From Mycobacterium paraseoulense (GTDB lineage Bacteria; Actinomycetota; Actinomycetes; Mycobacteriales; Mycobacteriaceae): a DNA stretch of 64,000 nucleotides. Below, one piece after another: positions 42,942 to 51,457 of the stretch. Below the pieces are notes generated by a model, which worked only from the letters and a program-made list of their open reading frames with translations, was not told where the DNA came from and made no database searches. The position numbers were made by a program, and so were the translations under genes. The stretch is taken from assembly GCF_010731655.1 (NCBI RefSeq), contig NZ_AP022619.1, positions 1,550,001 through 1,614,000 on the forward strand, read 5' to 3'. Each line of letters opens with the position of its first letter. The first letter of the stretch is position 1.

Positions 42942-44144
42942 ATGGCAACCACCGTTGAAACCTCGAGCGTCCGTTACGACCCCTATGATGCCGAACTCGA
43001 TGTCGACCCGTACCCGATGTGGCGTCGGCTCCGTGACGAGGCGCCGCTGTATTACAACGATCAGTACGACTTTTATGCCCTGAGTCGATTCACCGACGTG
43101 AAGGACGCCTCTACCGACTGGGACACGTACCGGTCGGGCAAGGGCTCGGTGCTCGAGGTGATCAAGAGCAATCTTCCCGTCCCACCGGGGATAATTCTGT
43201 TCGAGGATCCACCCGAACATGATCAGCATCGCGCTCTGCTGGCGCGGGTGTTCACGCCGCGTCGGATCGCCGAAATGGAACCCAAGATTCGCGCCTTTTG
43301 CGCGGCCGCACTGGAGCCGATGGTCGAGCGCGGCGGCTTTGACTTCATCACCGACCTGGGCGCTGAGGTACCGATGCGCACTATCGGGATGATGCTGGGC
43401 ATGGCCGAAGCCGATCAGGTTAAGTACCGCCAGCGCGTGGACGACAGCTTCCACGCCACCGGCGATGAGGACATGGACTGGGTCCTCACCGCATTGGACC
43501 CCGAGACCTTCAGCGCCTACATCGATTACCGCGCCCAAAACCCCGCCGATGATTTGATGACCGACCTGCTCAACGCGACCTACACCGACAGCGGCGGCGT
43601 GGACAGACATCTCGACAAGGAAACGATCCTGAACTACGTCGGGTTGCTGGCAGCTGCCGGCAATGAGACGACGGTACGGCTGATCGGGTGGGCGGGAAAG
43701 GTGTTGGCCGAAAATCCCGATCAGCGGCGCGAGCTGGTCGCCGACCCCAGCTTGATACCCCACGCGATCGAAGAACTGCTGCGCTATGAGGCGCCCTCGC
43801 CGGTAAACGCGCGCTACCTTTCCCGTGACGTCGAGCTGTACGGCGTCACGGTGCCGAAGGAGAGCGTCATGCTATTACTCAATGGATCGGCTAACCGCGA
43901 CGAAAGGATGTTCGCCGAGCCGGACCGCTTCGACATCCACCGCATCAACAAGAAGTCCCACCTCGGGTTCGGGTACGGTATCCATTTCTGTTTGGGTGCC
44001 CATCTGGCCCGGCTCGAGGCGCGCGTCGCGTTGGAAGAGGTGCTCAAACGCTTTCCGGCGTGGGAGGTCGACTGGGACAACGCGGTCCAGGCACACACTT
44101 CGACGGTTCGCGGGTGGGAAAACCTGCCCGTGGTCACGGGGTGA
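42942..44144 (+). CDS. Cytochrome P450
   Basis: A 400-aa bacterial P450. The oxygen-activating I-helix motif is AAAGNETTVR (Asn in place of the usual acid before Glu/Thr), the ExxR is in EELLRYE, and the heme-binding loop is FGYGIHFCLGAHLAR with the axial Cys at about residue 347. It hydroxylates a hydrophobic substrate using ferredoxin electrons; no ferredoxin gene adjoins it. GGAGGCAGCC precedes the ATG. The neighbouring amidohydrolase and SDR suggest hydroxylation followed by dehydrogenation of the same intermediate. Confidence 0.95.
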   Translation: MATTVETSSVRYDPYDAELDVDPYPMWRRLRDEAPLYYNDQYDFYALSRFTDVKDASTDWDTYRSGKGSVLEVIKSNLPVPPGIILFEDPPEHDQHRALLARVFTPRRIAEMEPKIRAFCAAALEPMVERGGFDFITDLGAEVPMRTIGMMLGMAEADQVKYRQRVDDSFHATGDEDMDWVLTALDPETFSAYIDYRAQNPADDLMTDLLNATYTDSGGVDRHLDKETILNYVGLLAAAGNETTVRLIGWAGKVLAENPDQRRELVADPSLIPHAIEELLRYEAPSPVNARYLSRDVELYGVTVPKESVMLLLNGSANRDERMFAEPDRFDIHRINKKSHLGFGYGIHFCLGAHLARLEARVALEEVLKRFPAWEVDWDNAVQAHTSTVRGWENLPVVTG

Positions 44145-44153
44145 CACCGCTCG

Positions 44154-44981
44154 ATGAAAGTCATCGTGACCGGCGCCAACAGCGGCGTCGGCAAGGCTAC
44201 TGCAGCCATCCTGGCCGCTGCCGGCCATCAGGTGGTGCTGGCCTGCCGAACCCCGAGCAAGGGCCTGGCCGCCGCGCGTGAGATGCGCGGGGACGTGTCG
44301 GTCGCTCGCCTTGACCTGGCAGACCTGAGCAGTGTGCGCGCGTTCGCTGATTCGGTGGACTCCGTCGACGTGCTGATCAACAACGCCGGCGTGCTCGGGC
44401 TGCCGCTGACACACACCGCCGACGGTTTCGAAGCCCATATCGGAACCAACCATCTCGGCCACTTCGCCCTGACCTGCCTGCTGGCTGACCGCATCACCGA
44501 TCGCGTGGTGACCGTCACCAGCAGCACGTACGCGATGACGCGGCTGCACCTGGACGACCTGAACTGGGAACACCGCACGTATGACTGGTGGTCGGCCTAC
44601 ACGGAATCGAAACTCGCCAATGCCGTATTCACCGTGGAATTGGCGCGTAGAGGCCTCACCGCCCACCTCAGCGACCCCGGCGTAAGCGACAGCGACATCC
44701 TGTCCGACTTGCCCGGCATCGCGGCGTTCGTGCTTCGGCATCTACAGCCTTACATAGCCCAGCCAGCCGACCTCGCCGCACGTTCCACCGTGTTGGCAGC
44801 CACCATGAACTTGCCTTCGCCGACGTACTGGGCCCCCCGTGGATTACTACATCTATGGGGCAAGCCAAAGGTTGTCGACCTCAACCGCCGGGCACACGAT
44901 CCCGACACCGGACGTCGACTATGGGAGATCTCCGCCGAACTCACCGGCTGCGATCTACCCCTTAAGCGCAAACTAGGCTGA
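44154..44981 (+). CDS. SDR family oxidoreductase (retinol dehydrogenase-like)
   Basis: A 275-aa enzyme with VIVTGANSGVGKATAAIL, LACRTPSKG (pointing to NADP), INNAGVLGLPLTHT, the family-typical N-H-L-G-H-F-A-L, TVTSSTYA and the catalytic Y-T-E-S-K at about residues 149-153. The substrate is unknown, but its place 9 nt after the P450 fits oxidation of the P450 product. The gene converges with the crotonase gene, with 114 bp between the stops. Confidence 0.9.
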   Translation: MKVIVTGANSGVGKATAAILAAAGHQVVLACRTPSKGLAAAREMRGDVSVARLDLADLSSVRAFADSVDSVDVLINNAGVLGLPLTHTADGFEAHIGTNHLGHFALTCLLADRITDRVVTVTSSTYAMTRLHLDDLNWEHRTYDWWSAYTESKLANAVFTVELARRGLTAHLSDPGVSDSDILSDLPGIAAFVLRHLQPYIAQPADLAARSTVLAATMNLPSPTYWAPRGLLHLWGKPKVVDLNRRAHDPDTGRRLWEISAELTGCDLPLKRKLG

Positions 44982-45095
44982 CAGGGAAGGCCATTGCGCC
45001 GCACCATCGACCCGACCATGCGATCCCCGCAGCAGCTATTGCCATCCGGCAGCGCGCTCAGGCGCTGCATCAACCGTCGCCTGTACGGGAACTCG

Positions 45096-45923
45096 TCAAA
45101 GTCGGCCCGGCACCCGCAGTTCTGGATGCACCCAATCTGGTGAAGTCCGCTGCTTGAACGCCCGGAAGCCTTCGCATGCTTCCGGACCCAACATGCTCGT
45201 TTGCATGCCGATCCGGTCAAAGAGACCGAGGTAATTATCCAGGCTTGCCTTGACCAACCCGCGAGCCGCCGGAGCGGTCCGACAGCACTGCTCCAGTAGC
45301 TCTCTGGCGACCTTCAGCAGATCGTCATGAGGCACCACCCTGGTCACCAAGCCCCAATCCAACGCCTCATCGGCGCTCAGCGTGCGACCAGTGAACATTA
45401 GATCTCTGGTGCGCACCGGACCGATCAAGCGGGCGAGCACCTGGCTGTAATAGGTGTCGGCGATGCCGCGGAACAGCTCAGGCACGCGAAAAGTCGCGCG
45501 GTCACTTACCACAGCGAGATCACTGCACAGGGCAATCTGCAGGCCGCCACCCTGGCAAAGCCCGTTGACGGCCGAGACCACCGGTTTGGCCGATTGGCGC
45601 AGCGGGTCAAACGGCGTCACGTCCATGCCGAAGGTGGAGGCGAAGTCCATCCAGTCATCCTCACCCTGCTTGCCGAGGTCACCACCCGGCGCAAAGACGT
45701 CACCGGTACCGGTGATCAGAAGTCCGGCGAGGTCGGGATCCGCATTAACTTGACTGATCGCATACCGAATTCCGAAGTACATCGCGGGCGTCATGGCATT
45801 GCGCGCCTGCGGGCGATCGATCGTGCAGACCGCGACTGCACCAACACGTTCAAACGTCAGAAACGGTGTACCCAGCCAATCGCCGTCGGGTGGACGGGGA
45901 CTGCCGTCGGCATCCTGAGACAT
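45096..45923 (-). CDS. Enoyl-CoA hydratase/isomerase (crotonase) family protein
   Basis: A 275-aa crotonase-fold enzyme with VCTIDRPQARNAMTPAM, the oxyanion-hole segment TGTGDVFAPGGDLGKQG, VNGLCQGGGLQIALCSDLAV and FRVPELFRGIADTY. Glu at FRVPELFRG lies where the hydratase Glu is usually found, so hydratase activity is plausible. It is monocistronic, with an AT-rich promoter site at 45.96 kb. Confidence 0.9.
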   Translation of the reverse strand: MSQDADGSPRPPDGDWLGTPFLTFERVGAVAVCTIDRPQARNAMTPAMYFGIRYAISQVNADPDLAGLLITGTGDVFAPGGDLGKQGEDDWMDFASTFGMDVTPFDPLRQSAKPVVSAVNGLCQGGGLQIALCSDLAVVSDRATFRVPELFRGIADTYYSQVLARLIGPVRTRDLMFTGRTLSADEALDWGLVTRVVPHDDLLKVARELLEQCCRTAPAARGLVKASLDNYLGLFDRIGMQTSMLGPEACEGFRAFKQRTSPDWVHPELRVPGRL

Positions 45924-45962
45924 GCGGGGCTCCTTCCGTGAGCTGGATACGTTGCCCTTCCA

Positions 45963-45981
45963 AAATAGATATATAGTTGTA
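45963..45981 (-). promoter_or_regulatory. Copy of the recurrent AT-rich promoter site
   Basis: Read on the minus strand this is TACAACTATATATCTATTT, matching 14 of 19 positions of the site at 27.43 kb (core AACTATATA). It is about 40 bp upstream of the crotonase start, where a promoter is expected. Confidence 0.45.
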
Positions 45982-46091
45982 GGATTCCAACCGCCGCGCC
46001 GATGCCTTGCCCGCAGTGCGGGTCACGTGGACCCGACCCGCTGAACCGGGCTGCAGGGATCGTCGGTCCGTGCAATCAGAAGCGAGGGCGC

Positions 46092-46274
46092 TTAATTGGC
46101 AAGCCTTCCGTTGGCCGTTGTGATCATGGCGCCGAGCCGATTAATGCGCTTGTCGGCCTCGCTGACGATGCGAGCTACCAGCTCGGCGCGGGTCGGGATG
46201 TCGTTGATGAGGCTCATCGGGGTGCTCACCCACCAGTTTCCGTTCGTGCGCGGTTGCCGGGCCAAGCAGTTCAC
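46092..46274 (-). pseudogene. Short C-terminal fragment, possibly of a nitronate monooxygenase-like gene
   Basis: A 60-codon frame whose ATG overlaps the P450 stop by 4 nt. The product contains SLINDIPTRAELVARIVSEA. This resembles the last helix of nitronate monooxygenase/NPD-type flavoproteins, which often reads I-D-D-I-P-x-x-x-E-L-V-x-x-I. The rest of such a protein (about 300 aa) is absent. It may be translated as a short peptide, but is more likely a deletion remnant. Confidence 0.5.
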
Positions 46275-47458
46275 GCCTCCATGATCAGTGGCAGTTCGCC
46301 GAGTTGAAACGCGTTGGCGGGGAACTTAATACAGGGGGTGTAATCCTTTGCTAGCGATATGTTTTTTGTCTTTTCGAGAATGGAATCAATCACCGCGGCC
46401 AGCTCGATACGCGCAAGATGTGATCCTAGGCACCGATGGGCGCCCCCGCCGAAGCCCCAGTGGCGGTGGATCTTTCCATCCATAACCAGATCGTTGGTCG
46501 ACGTCCCGTCGCTGCTGTCACGATTGACGGCACCCACGCATAGTCGCACGGGTGTGCCAGCAGGCAAGGTCACGTCTCCAACCCTCACACTTTCCGTCGT
46601 GACCCTCAGGAGCATGGCGACCGTAGGCTCAAGGCGGACGATCTCTTCAACGAAAGGAACCGTATCTTCGGGGTTTTGGCGGATCCGGTCCTGAAGTCTC
46701 TTGTCTCGCGCCAACTCGAGCAAGGCAAAGCCGATAGTCGCTGTGACGGTGTCCAGGCCGGCTAATACGAATAGGTAGCAAAAGCCCATCAGTTCGGTGT
46801 CATCAAGGCGTTCCTCACCGGTCAGGAGCTGAGACAGCATCCCGTCGTTCGGTGATTTCCGGGTATCCTCCAGCGCCTGCTGCACGTAGGCAAATAATTC
46901 AAGAGCAGGAGTCAAGTCCGCTCCCTCGAGACTCGCTCGCTCGGTGAGGTTGATGACTGCGTCTTTCCATGCGATGAGCCGGTCTCGATCTTCGATCGGA
47001 AGCCCGAAGAGCGTGAGGAAAACCTGCGACGGATATGGGATCGCGATCGAGGAGATCGCATCGCACTGACCGCTTTGGACCGCAGCGTCAACGATCTCGG
47101 CCGCCTGTAACCGAAGCGACTTCAGCATTTCTTTGAGCGCGCCCGGGCTGAAGAAGGGCTGCAGAATCTTGCGGTAGCGGGTGTGCTCCGGGGGGTCGGT
47201 GCTCAGCGGCGGAAGCGGGACAGGACTGCCAAGTATCTCAAAGGCGTCCTTGGATGAAAACAGCTCTGGCCGACGAAGCGCGCCCAAGACGTCGTCCCGA
47301 TGAGTCAGGTAATACCAGCCATCGATTAGGACAACACGCCCCATGCTCCGCAGATGGTCCCAGCCGATCTTCCGATCTGCAGCCATCGGCAACGATGCAT
47401 AGCTGGTCTCAGGCACGTTGAGGATGGTGTTGCTGTTGAGCACCGTCTCAGATCCCAT
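46271..47458 (-). CDS. Cytochrome P450
   Basis: A 395-aa P450. The I-helix is FVLAGLDTVTATIGF with the acid-alcohol pair Asp-Thr, the ExxR is in EEIVRLEP, and the heme loop is FGGGAHRCLGSHLAR with the axial Cys at about residue 342. It differs clearly from the P450 at 42.9 kb in I-helix and heme-loop sequence. No ferredoxin gene is next to it. It is divergent from the TetR at 47.66 kb, and the TGTTAAAG palindrome lies in the gap. Confidence 0.94.
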   Translation of the reverse strand: MGSETVLNSNTILNVPETSYASLPMAADRKIGWDHLRSMGRVVLIDGWYYLTHRDDVLGALRRPELFSSKDAFEILGSPVPLPPLSTDPPEHTRYRKILQPFFSPGALKEMLKSLRLQAAEIVDAAVQSGQCDAISSIAIPYPSQVFLTLFGLPIEDRDRLIAWKDAVINLTERASLEGADLTPALELFAYVQQALEDTRKSPNDGMLSQLLTGEERLDDTELMGFCYLFVLAGLDTVTATIGFALLELARDKRLQDRIRQNPEDTVPFVEEIVRLEPTVAMLLRVTTESVRVGDVTLPAGTPVRLCVGAVNRDSSDGTSTNDLVMDGKIHRHWGFGGGAHRCLGSHLARIELAAVIDSILEKTKNISLAKDYTPCIKFPANAFQLGELPLIMEA

Positions 47459-47625
47459 CCACTAAGGGGGCCAGACCGGCCCGATGCGGTAGGGGCGCGT
47501 GCCCCGGCCGACGCGCCGCCCGTGCGGGGCAGGTCTCCATCGACACGTCCAACCCGATCCTGTCCAACAGCCCGACTGCGCGGCACCGCAGGTCCAGCGG
47601 GCCTCAGCCCCTGATGACCAGCGTA

Positions 47626-47645
47626 CTTGAACGTAGTTGTTAAAG
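47626..47645. promoter_or_regulatory. Palindromic operator candidate, copy 1
   Basis: CTTGAACG-TAGT-TGTTAAAG, 13 bp before the TetR start at 47659. The right arm and its flank (TGTTAAAGTCTATA) match the perfect palindrome at 53917-53936 and its flank (TGTTAAAGTCAATA). The left arm differs at two of eight positions. Position immediately before the TetR gene suggests autoregulation. Confidence 0.65.
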
Positions 47646-47658
47646 TCTATACCCGGAT

Positions 47659-48297
47659 ATGCTGGGCCGCATGGACCGATCGCCGTTGCCGCCGGGCGAG
47701 AACCGAGAGCTGACGTGGCAGCCGGGGCGTCGATCCGAACGCACCCGGCGCAAATTGATCGATGCCGCCAAGCAAGTGTTTCTCGACCGTGGATTTCATG
47801 GTGCCCGAGCCGAAGACATTGCGGTCGCGGCAGGAATGTCGCGCGGAACGTTCTACATTTACTTTCCGTCCAAGAACGACATCTTCTTGGCCCTCGGCCG
47901 AGACTCAGCACAGGGCGGCTACAGCCTTCTGAACGCATTGAAAGACGTTCCCACGGAATGGAACCCCGCCGATCTGGTCGACCTGAGCGAAAAGCTTGTT
48001 GATTATTTCGACGAGTTCGGCGCGTTCATCCGGCTCTGGCGTCAAGTCAGCATGGCCGATGTCGAGTTGCGTCAGGAGGGCGCTCGATTCGAGCTGCGAA
48101 TGGAGCGGCGGCTGGGCGTGGAGCTTGATCGCCTCCGTGGGCGGTCGCCCACGGATCCTGCCAGTTCGGGAGTCGCGTTCTTGGCTATTGCAGAAGGTCT
48201 GTGGTTTCGCAGCCGCTGGCTCGGTAACAACGGCAGCAACAGTCGCGATCAGCTTGTCGACACGATCAGGATCCTGGTCGCCGAACTCATCAACTGA
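47659..48297 (+). CDS. TetR/AcrR family transcriptional regulator
   Basis: A 212-aa regulator with the HTH AEDIAVAAGMSRGTFYIYFP (about residues 51-70). An ATG four codons later (47671) is an alternative start. The 20-bp palindrome just upstream has a better copy before the amidohydrolase/FadE operon at 53.7 kb. The simplest model is that this protein represses itself, the divergent P450 and that operon; this is inference from the shared sites. Confidence 0.88.
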   Translation: MLGRMDRSPLPPGENRELTWQPGRRSERTRRKLIDAAKQVFLDRGFHGARAEDIAVAAGMSRGTFYIYFPSKNDIFLALGRDSAQGGYSLLNALKDVPTEWNPADLVDLSEKLVDYFDEFGAFIRLWRQVSMADVELRQEGARFELRMERRLGVELDRLRGRSPTDPASSGVAFLAIAEGLWFRSRWLGNNGSNSRDQLVDTIRILVAELIN

Positions 48298-48368
48298 CGT
48301 AGCCGTCTGCATAACATCGGGACTATTGGCGGCGCGACCGTGCCCAGAAGGTCGATCCCCTTGTAACG

Positions 48369-48975
48369 AGGTTGCACCGCGCGGAAGCTCCCGCATCAGG
48401 TGTTCGGCCAGATCAGCGTCGCCAGCGGAGATTGCCTGCACGAGGTCAGGATGACATCTGTCGATTCGTCCACAACGAACGATCGTGCGCCCTGGACCGT
48501 TCCACACGCGTGCGAAGGACTTCGCTGAGGGTTCAAGCGTCATGGTCAGCATCGGATTGCCAGTCGTGGTCAGAATCTGGGTGTGAAGTTAATGGGCGGC
48601 ACAAAGGCCACTGGGATTAATCGCGTCCCCGGCGGCACGTGCACCCTCGTCCACCGCAGCGGCGGAGAAATCGGTGGCGCTGGGCGGCCACCTTGCTGCC
48701 GCAGCTCCAAGAGCGATCGCGTGCGCGGGATCAGGGTCGGAGATGAACGAACCACCTCGCACACCGCGTGTGGTCTCGATCAGATGTTGACTCACGTGGT
48801 AAGTTCCTACCCCGAATAGTTGTGACAGCTCAGCCTTTGATGGCAGACGCTCGCCACGGCGATTATTTGCGCCCATCGCACCGATACCATCCACCGATGA
48901 CCTGACCGACAACCGCTGGATCGGTTTCGGCGCGCTTAATCAGCTCGGCCGGAACGACTCCCAACGGGCGCCCCC
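48369..48975 (-). pseudogene. Broken GntR/FadR-type regulator gene
   Basis: The pieces are in order on the minus strand but in different frames. There is an N-terminal helix (AELIKRAETDP) at about 48.95 kb. A winged-helix part with ERLPSKAELSQLFGVG and GGSFISDPDPAHAIALG follows at 48.7-48.85 kb. An effector-domain C-terminus with HPDLVQAISAGDADLAEHLM lies at about 48.4 kb. At least two frameshifts and a deletion of most of the FCD effector domain separate them. It probably once regulated the adjacent minus-strand operon. Confidence 0.65.
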
Positions 48976-49031
48976 GGAATGAAAAGTCGACATCCCGCGT
49001 TCGATCGGTCCATTCGGCACTATTTCATGGA

Positions 49032-49846
49032 TCAGCGCGACAGAATGGCACAGCCCGCCGCGCCCGGCGCCCCATACAGGTGGGCGTATCCAACTGAAGG
49101 ATCGCCGGGCACCTGCCTGTCTCCTGCGGAGCCTCGCAATTGGTGGACAATTTCATATACTTGCCGCAGCCCGGAGGCGGCCATTGGCTCACCATTGGCG
49201 ATCAGTCCGCCGTCGGTATTGATCGGCAGCCGGCCGTCGATCTCGGTATCGCCGGCGGCGACAAGTTTCTCCTGATCGCCGTCGGCGCAGAATCCGTTCT
49301 CGGCCATGTGAATTATCTCGGAACCGGCGTCGGTGTCCTGCAACTGGATCACGTTGACCTCTTCTGGACCGATGCCGGCCTTTTCGAAGGCCGCCCGAGA
49401 CGCTTCCTGCGTTGGTCCGTCCACTCGATCCAGCGGTAACGATGTGCACATCAATTCGAACGCGCCCACTCGGCGGGTCCGGAGTTCAGCCGCTCGCACA
49501 TAGACGGGTGGCTGTGCAAACTTGTGGGCGAGCTGTGGCCGGGTCAGCACTACCGCCGCGGCCCCCTCGTCGGGCCCGCAAAACATGTATTGCCGCAGAG
49601 GATAGTTCAGCATGGGCGACGCTAGGATCTCCTCTTCGCCGAGCGCCTTTCGCCGCCACGCTTTTGGGTTCATCTCACCTATGCGCAGGTTCTTTGCCGC
49701 AACCCTGGCCAACGTCTGGTGCGATATCCCGAAATCATGCATGTACCGATTGATCTTCATGCCGAAGTAATGCGTCGTCAGGAACAATCCCGCTTCGCCG
49801 TACCAATCCGGGTGCCCAGAGGCCGCCGGATCAGCCGAGAATGTTT
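49032..49846 (-). pseudogene. Thiolase-like (Ltp) gene lacking its N-terminal third
   Basis: From SADPAASGHPDWYGEAG onward the product aligns along its whole length with the intact thiolase-like protein at 27.5 kb. Shared elements are LFLTTHYFGMKINRYMHDFG, QLQDTDAGSEIIHMAENG, INTDGGLIANGEPMAASGLR and the common C-terminus. The first about 110 residues, with the nucleophilic Cys, are missing. The homology begins inside the last codons of the upstream SnoaL gene in another frame. The open frame continues to 49943 only as a shadow of SnoaL. A deletion at the junction is the likely cause. Confidence 0.85.
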
Positions 49847-50283
49847 CCTTCCCACTCGGAATGTCGGTAGAACTTGCCCTCGCTCGGCGAGATCCGCCGG
49901 TAGAGCAAGTTGAACTTCCGACTCGCGAAGAGCCAAGATCCATCCACGAGTTTCAGTTGGTCGTCGAAGTAGCCATTGATGGTGAAGTCGTTGCCGTCGG
50001 TGTAGCGACCGCGCTCCTCGATGTAACATCTACCTACACCGACATCACCGTCGACCCGGACGATGTTTCCGAGTATTCCCTGGAACGCGAATGTCACGCT
50101 CTCACTCATATTTTCGAGTAATGCGAGGACGTTCTCGATCCCGGATACCTCCGAGATGCCGGGCGCTTGCCATCGGGCGTCAGGAGTCCAAAGTTTTCCA
50201 AGGGCGTCGAAGTCTCGGCTACTGATCGCATCGATGTAGCAGACTGGCAGCTCGTTCGGGTCCTTGGCAGTCGTGAATGTCAT
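49831..50283 (-). CDS. SnoaL-like (NTF2-fold) polyketide cyclase/isomerase family protein
   Basis: A 150-aa small alpha/beta-barrel protein with the pattern of SnoaL-like domains: residues 18-40 (SSRDFDALGKLWTPDARWQA), a central FAFQGILGNIVRVDGD and YIEERGRYTDGNDF, then DGSWLFASRKFNLLY. Steroid delta-isomerases and SnoaL cyclases share this fold. It starts 2 nt after the FadE stop within the minus operon. Its last codons coincide with the deletion junction of the thiolase gene, so the very C-terminus may be altered. Confidence 0.85.
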   Translation of the reverse strand: MTFTTAKDPNELPVCYIDAISSRDFDALGKLWTPDARWQAPGISEVSGIENVLALLENMSESVTFAFQGILGNIVRVDGDVGVGRCYIEERGRYTDGNDFTINGYFDDQLKLVDGSWLFASRKFNLLYRRISPSEGKFYRHSEWEGNILG

Positions 50284-50284
50284 G

Positions 50285-51457
50285 TCACCTCGCCTTCGGC
50301 AGTCCCAGCCCGTGTTCGGCTATCAGGCCTCGCATGATCTCGCTGGTCCCCCCGTAGATGCTCGTCCCCGCCGAGTACTGATAGGAGTGACCTACGATGC
50401 CCGCGGCGTCTGCGTCAGTTCCGTCGTATGCACATAGCACGTTCGGCCCCAACATATCTGCGAGCGCGGTCGCATCTTCGATGAAGGTCTCTGCTGAGTA
50501 GAGTTTGGTTTCGGCACCAGCGACGTGCGCCTCTTGCCCGTTGGCCGCCAGCCAGATGGTGCGGTGGTGCAATAGCTGGGTGATCTCATTGTGTACCGCT
50601 GCCCGGGCTAGGCGCTCTCGGCTGGCGGGCAAGTCGATCAGGCGCCTGCCCTCTGTGTCGGTGTACCGCTGTGAGGCGGCAACGGCGCCCGACCACAGCC
50701 GTTGCGCCGCTCCGCAGAAGGACCCCGCCTGATGCTCCAGCCCCAGTGCGTGCCGCATTACGTCCCAGCCACGGTCGACCTGACCGATGCGGGCTTCGTC
50801 GGGGATTCGAACGCCGTCGTAGAAGACCGCGTTCGTTCGCTCGCCTGCGACCGTCAGGATGGGAGTCACCTGAATGCCAGGTGTATCCATCGGCACCATG
50901 AACACGGTCAAGCCGTTGTGTCGGACCGAATCGGGAGTCGTTCGTGCCAGCAGATAGCAATACTGCGCGATGTGGGCGAGTGTGGTGAACATCTTCTGCC
51001 CATCGATCACCCAGTCGCCGCCGTCCCGGCGTGCGCGCGTTGTCACCGCGGCCAGATCCGAACCGGCATGAGGTTCGGTGAGGCCGAGGCAGACAATCGC
51101 CTCCCCCGCAGCGATTTCGGGAAGGATTCGGCGCTGCAGATGGTCGGGGCCGAGATCCCTGATCACCGCGGCCGGCATCTGCGTGGTGTTGACACCGACC
51201 AGAGGGGCTTCGGCTCGGTACAACTCCTGAATGAGCAGGGCGTATGCGAAGTCGCCCAGACCGGCCCCGCCCATTTCGACAGGCCACGTGGGCAGAACCC
51301 AACGCTTTTGAGCCAGAGCACGGTTGAACTCCCAGTTGTGACCATCGCCAGTGCGTCGCTCATGCTCCCGCACTGCAGGTGTCAAGTGCTCATCCAGGAA
51401 GTCTTTGACTTCGCTCACGAGTTGGACGGCCGAGTCCGGCAAGGAGAATTCGATCAT
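50285..51457 (-). CDS. Acyl-CoA dehydrogenase (FadE-like), first of an adjacent pair
   Basis: A 390-aa protein with LPTWPVEMGGAGLGD, CLGLTEPHAGSDLAAVTTRA, VIDGQKMFTTLAHIAQYCYL and the C-terminal SIYGGTSEIMRGLIAEHGLG. The ATG at 51457 overlaps the stop of the second FadE gene (ATGA). Adjacent fadE genes in actinobacterial sterol catabolism usually encode alpha2-beta2 heterotetramers. This one carries the better-conserved FAD/substrate motifs and would be the catalytic-type subunit. Confidence 0.93.
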   Translation of the reverse strand: MIEFSLPDSAVQLVSEVKDFLDEHLTPAVREHERRTGDGHNWEFNRALAQKRWVLPTWPVEMGGAGLGDFAYALLIQELYRAEAPLVGVNTTQMPAAVIRDLGPDHLQRRILPEIAAGEAIVCLGLTEPHAGSDLAAVTTRARRDGGDWVIDGQKMFTTLAHIAQYCYLLARTTPDSVRHNGLTVFMVPMDTPGIQVTPILTVAGERTNAVFYDGVRIPDEARIGQVDRGWDVMRHALGLEHQAGSFCGAAQRLWSGAVAASQRYTDTEGRRLIDLPASRERLARAAVHNEITQLLHHRTIWLAANGQEAHVAGAETKLYSAETFIEDATALADMLGPNVLCAYDGTDADAAGIVGHSYQYSAGTSIYGGTSEIMRGLIAEHGLGLPKAR

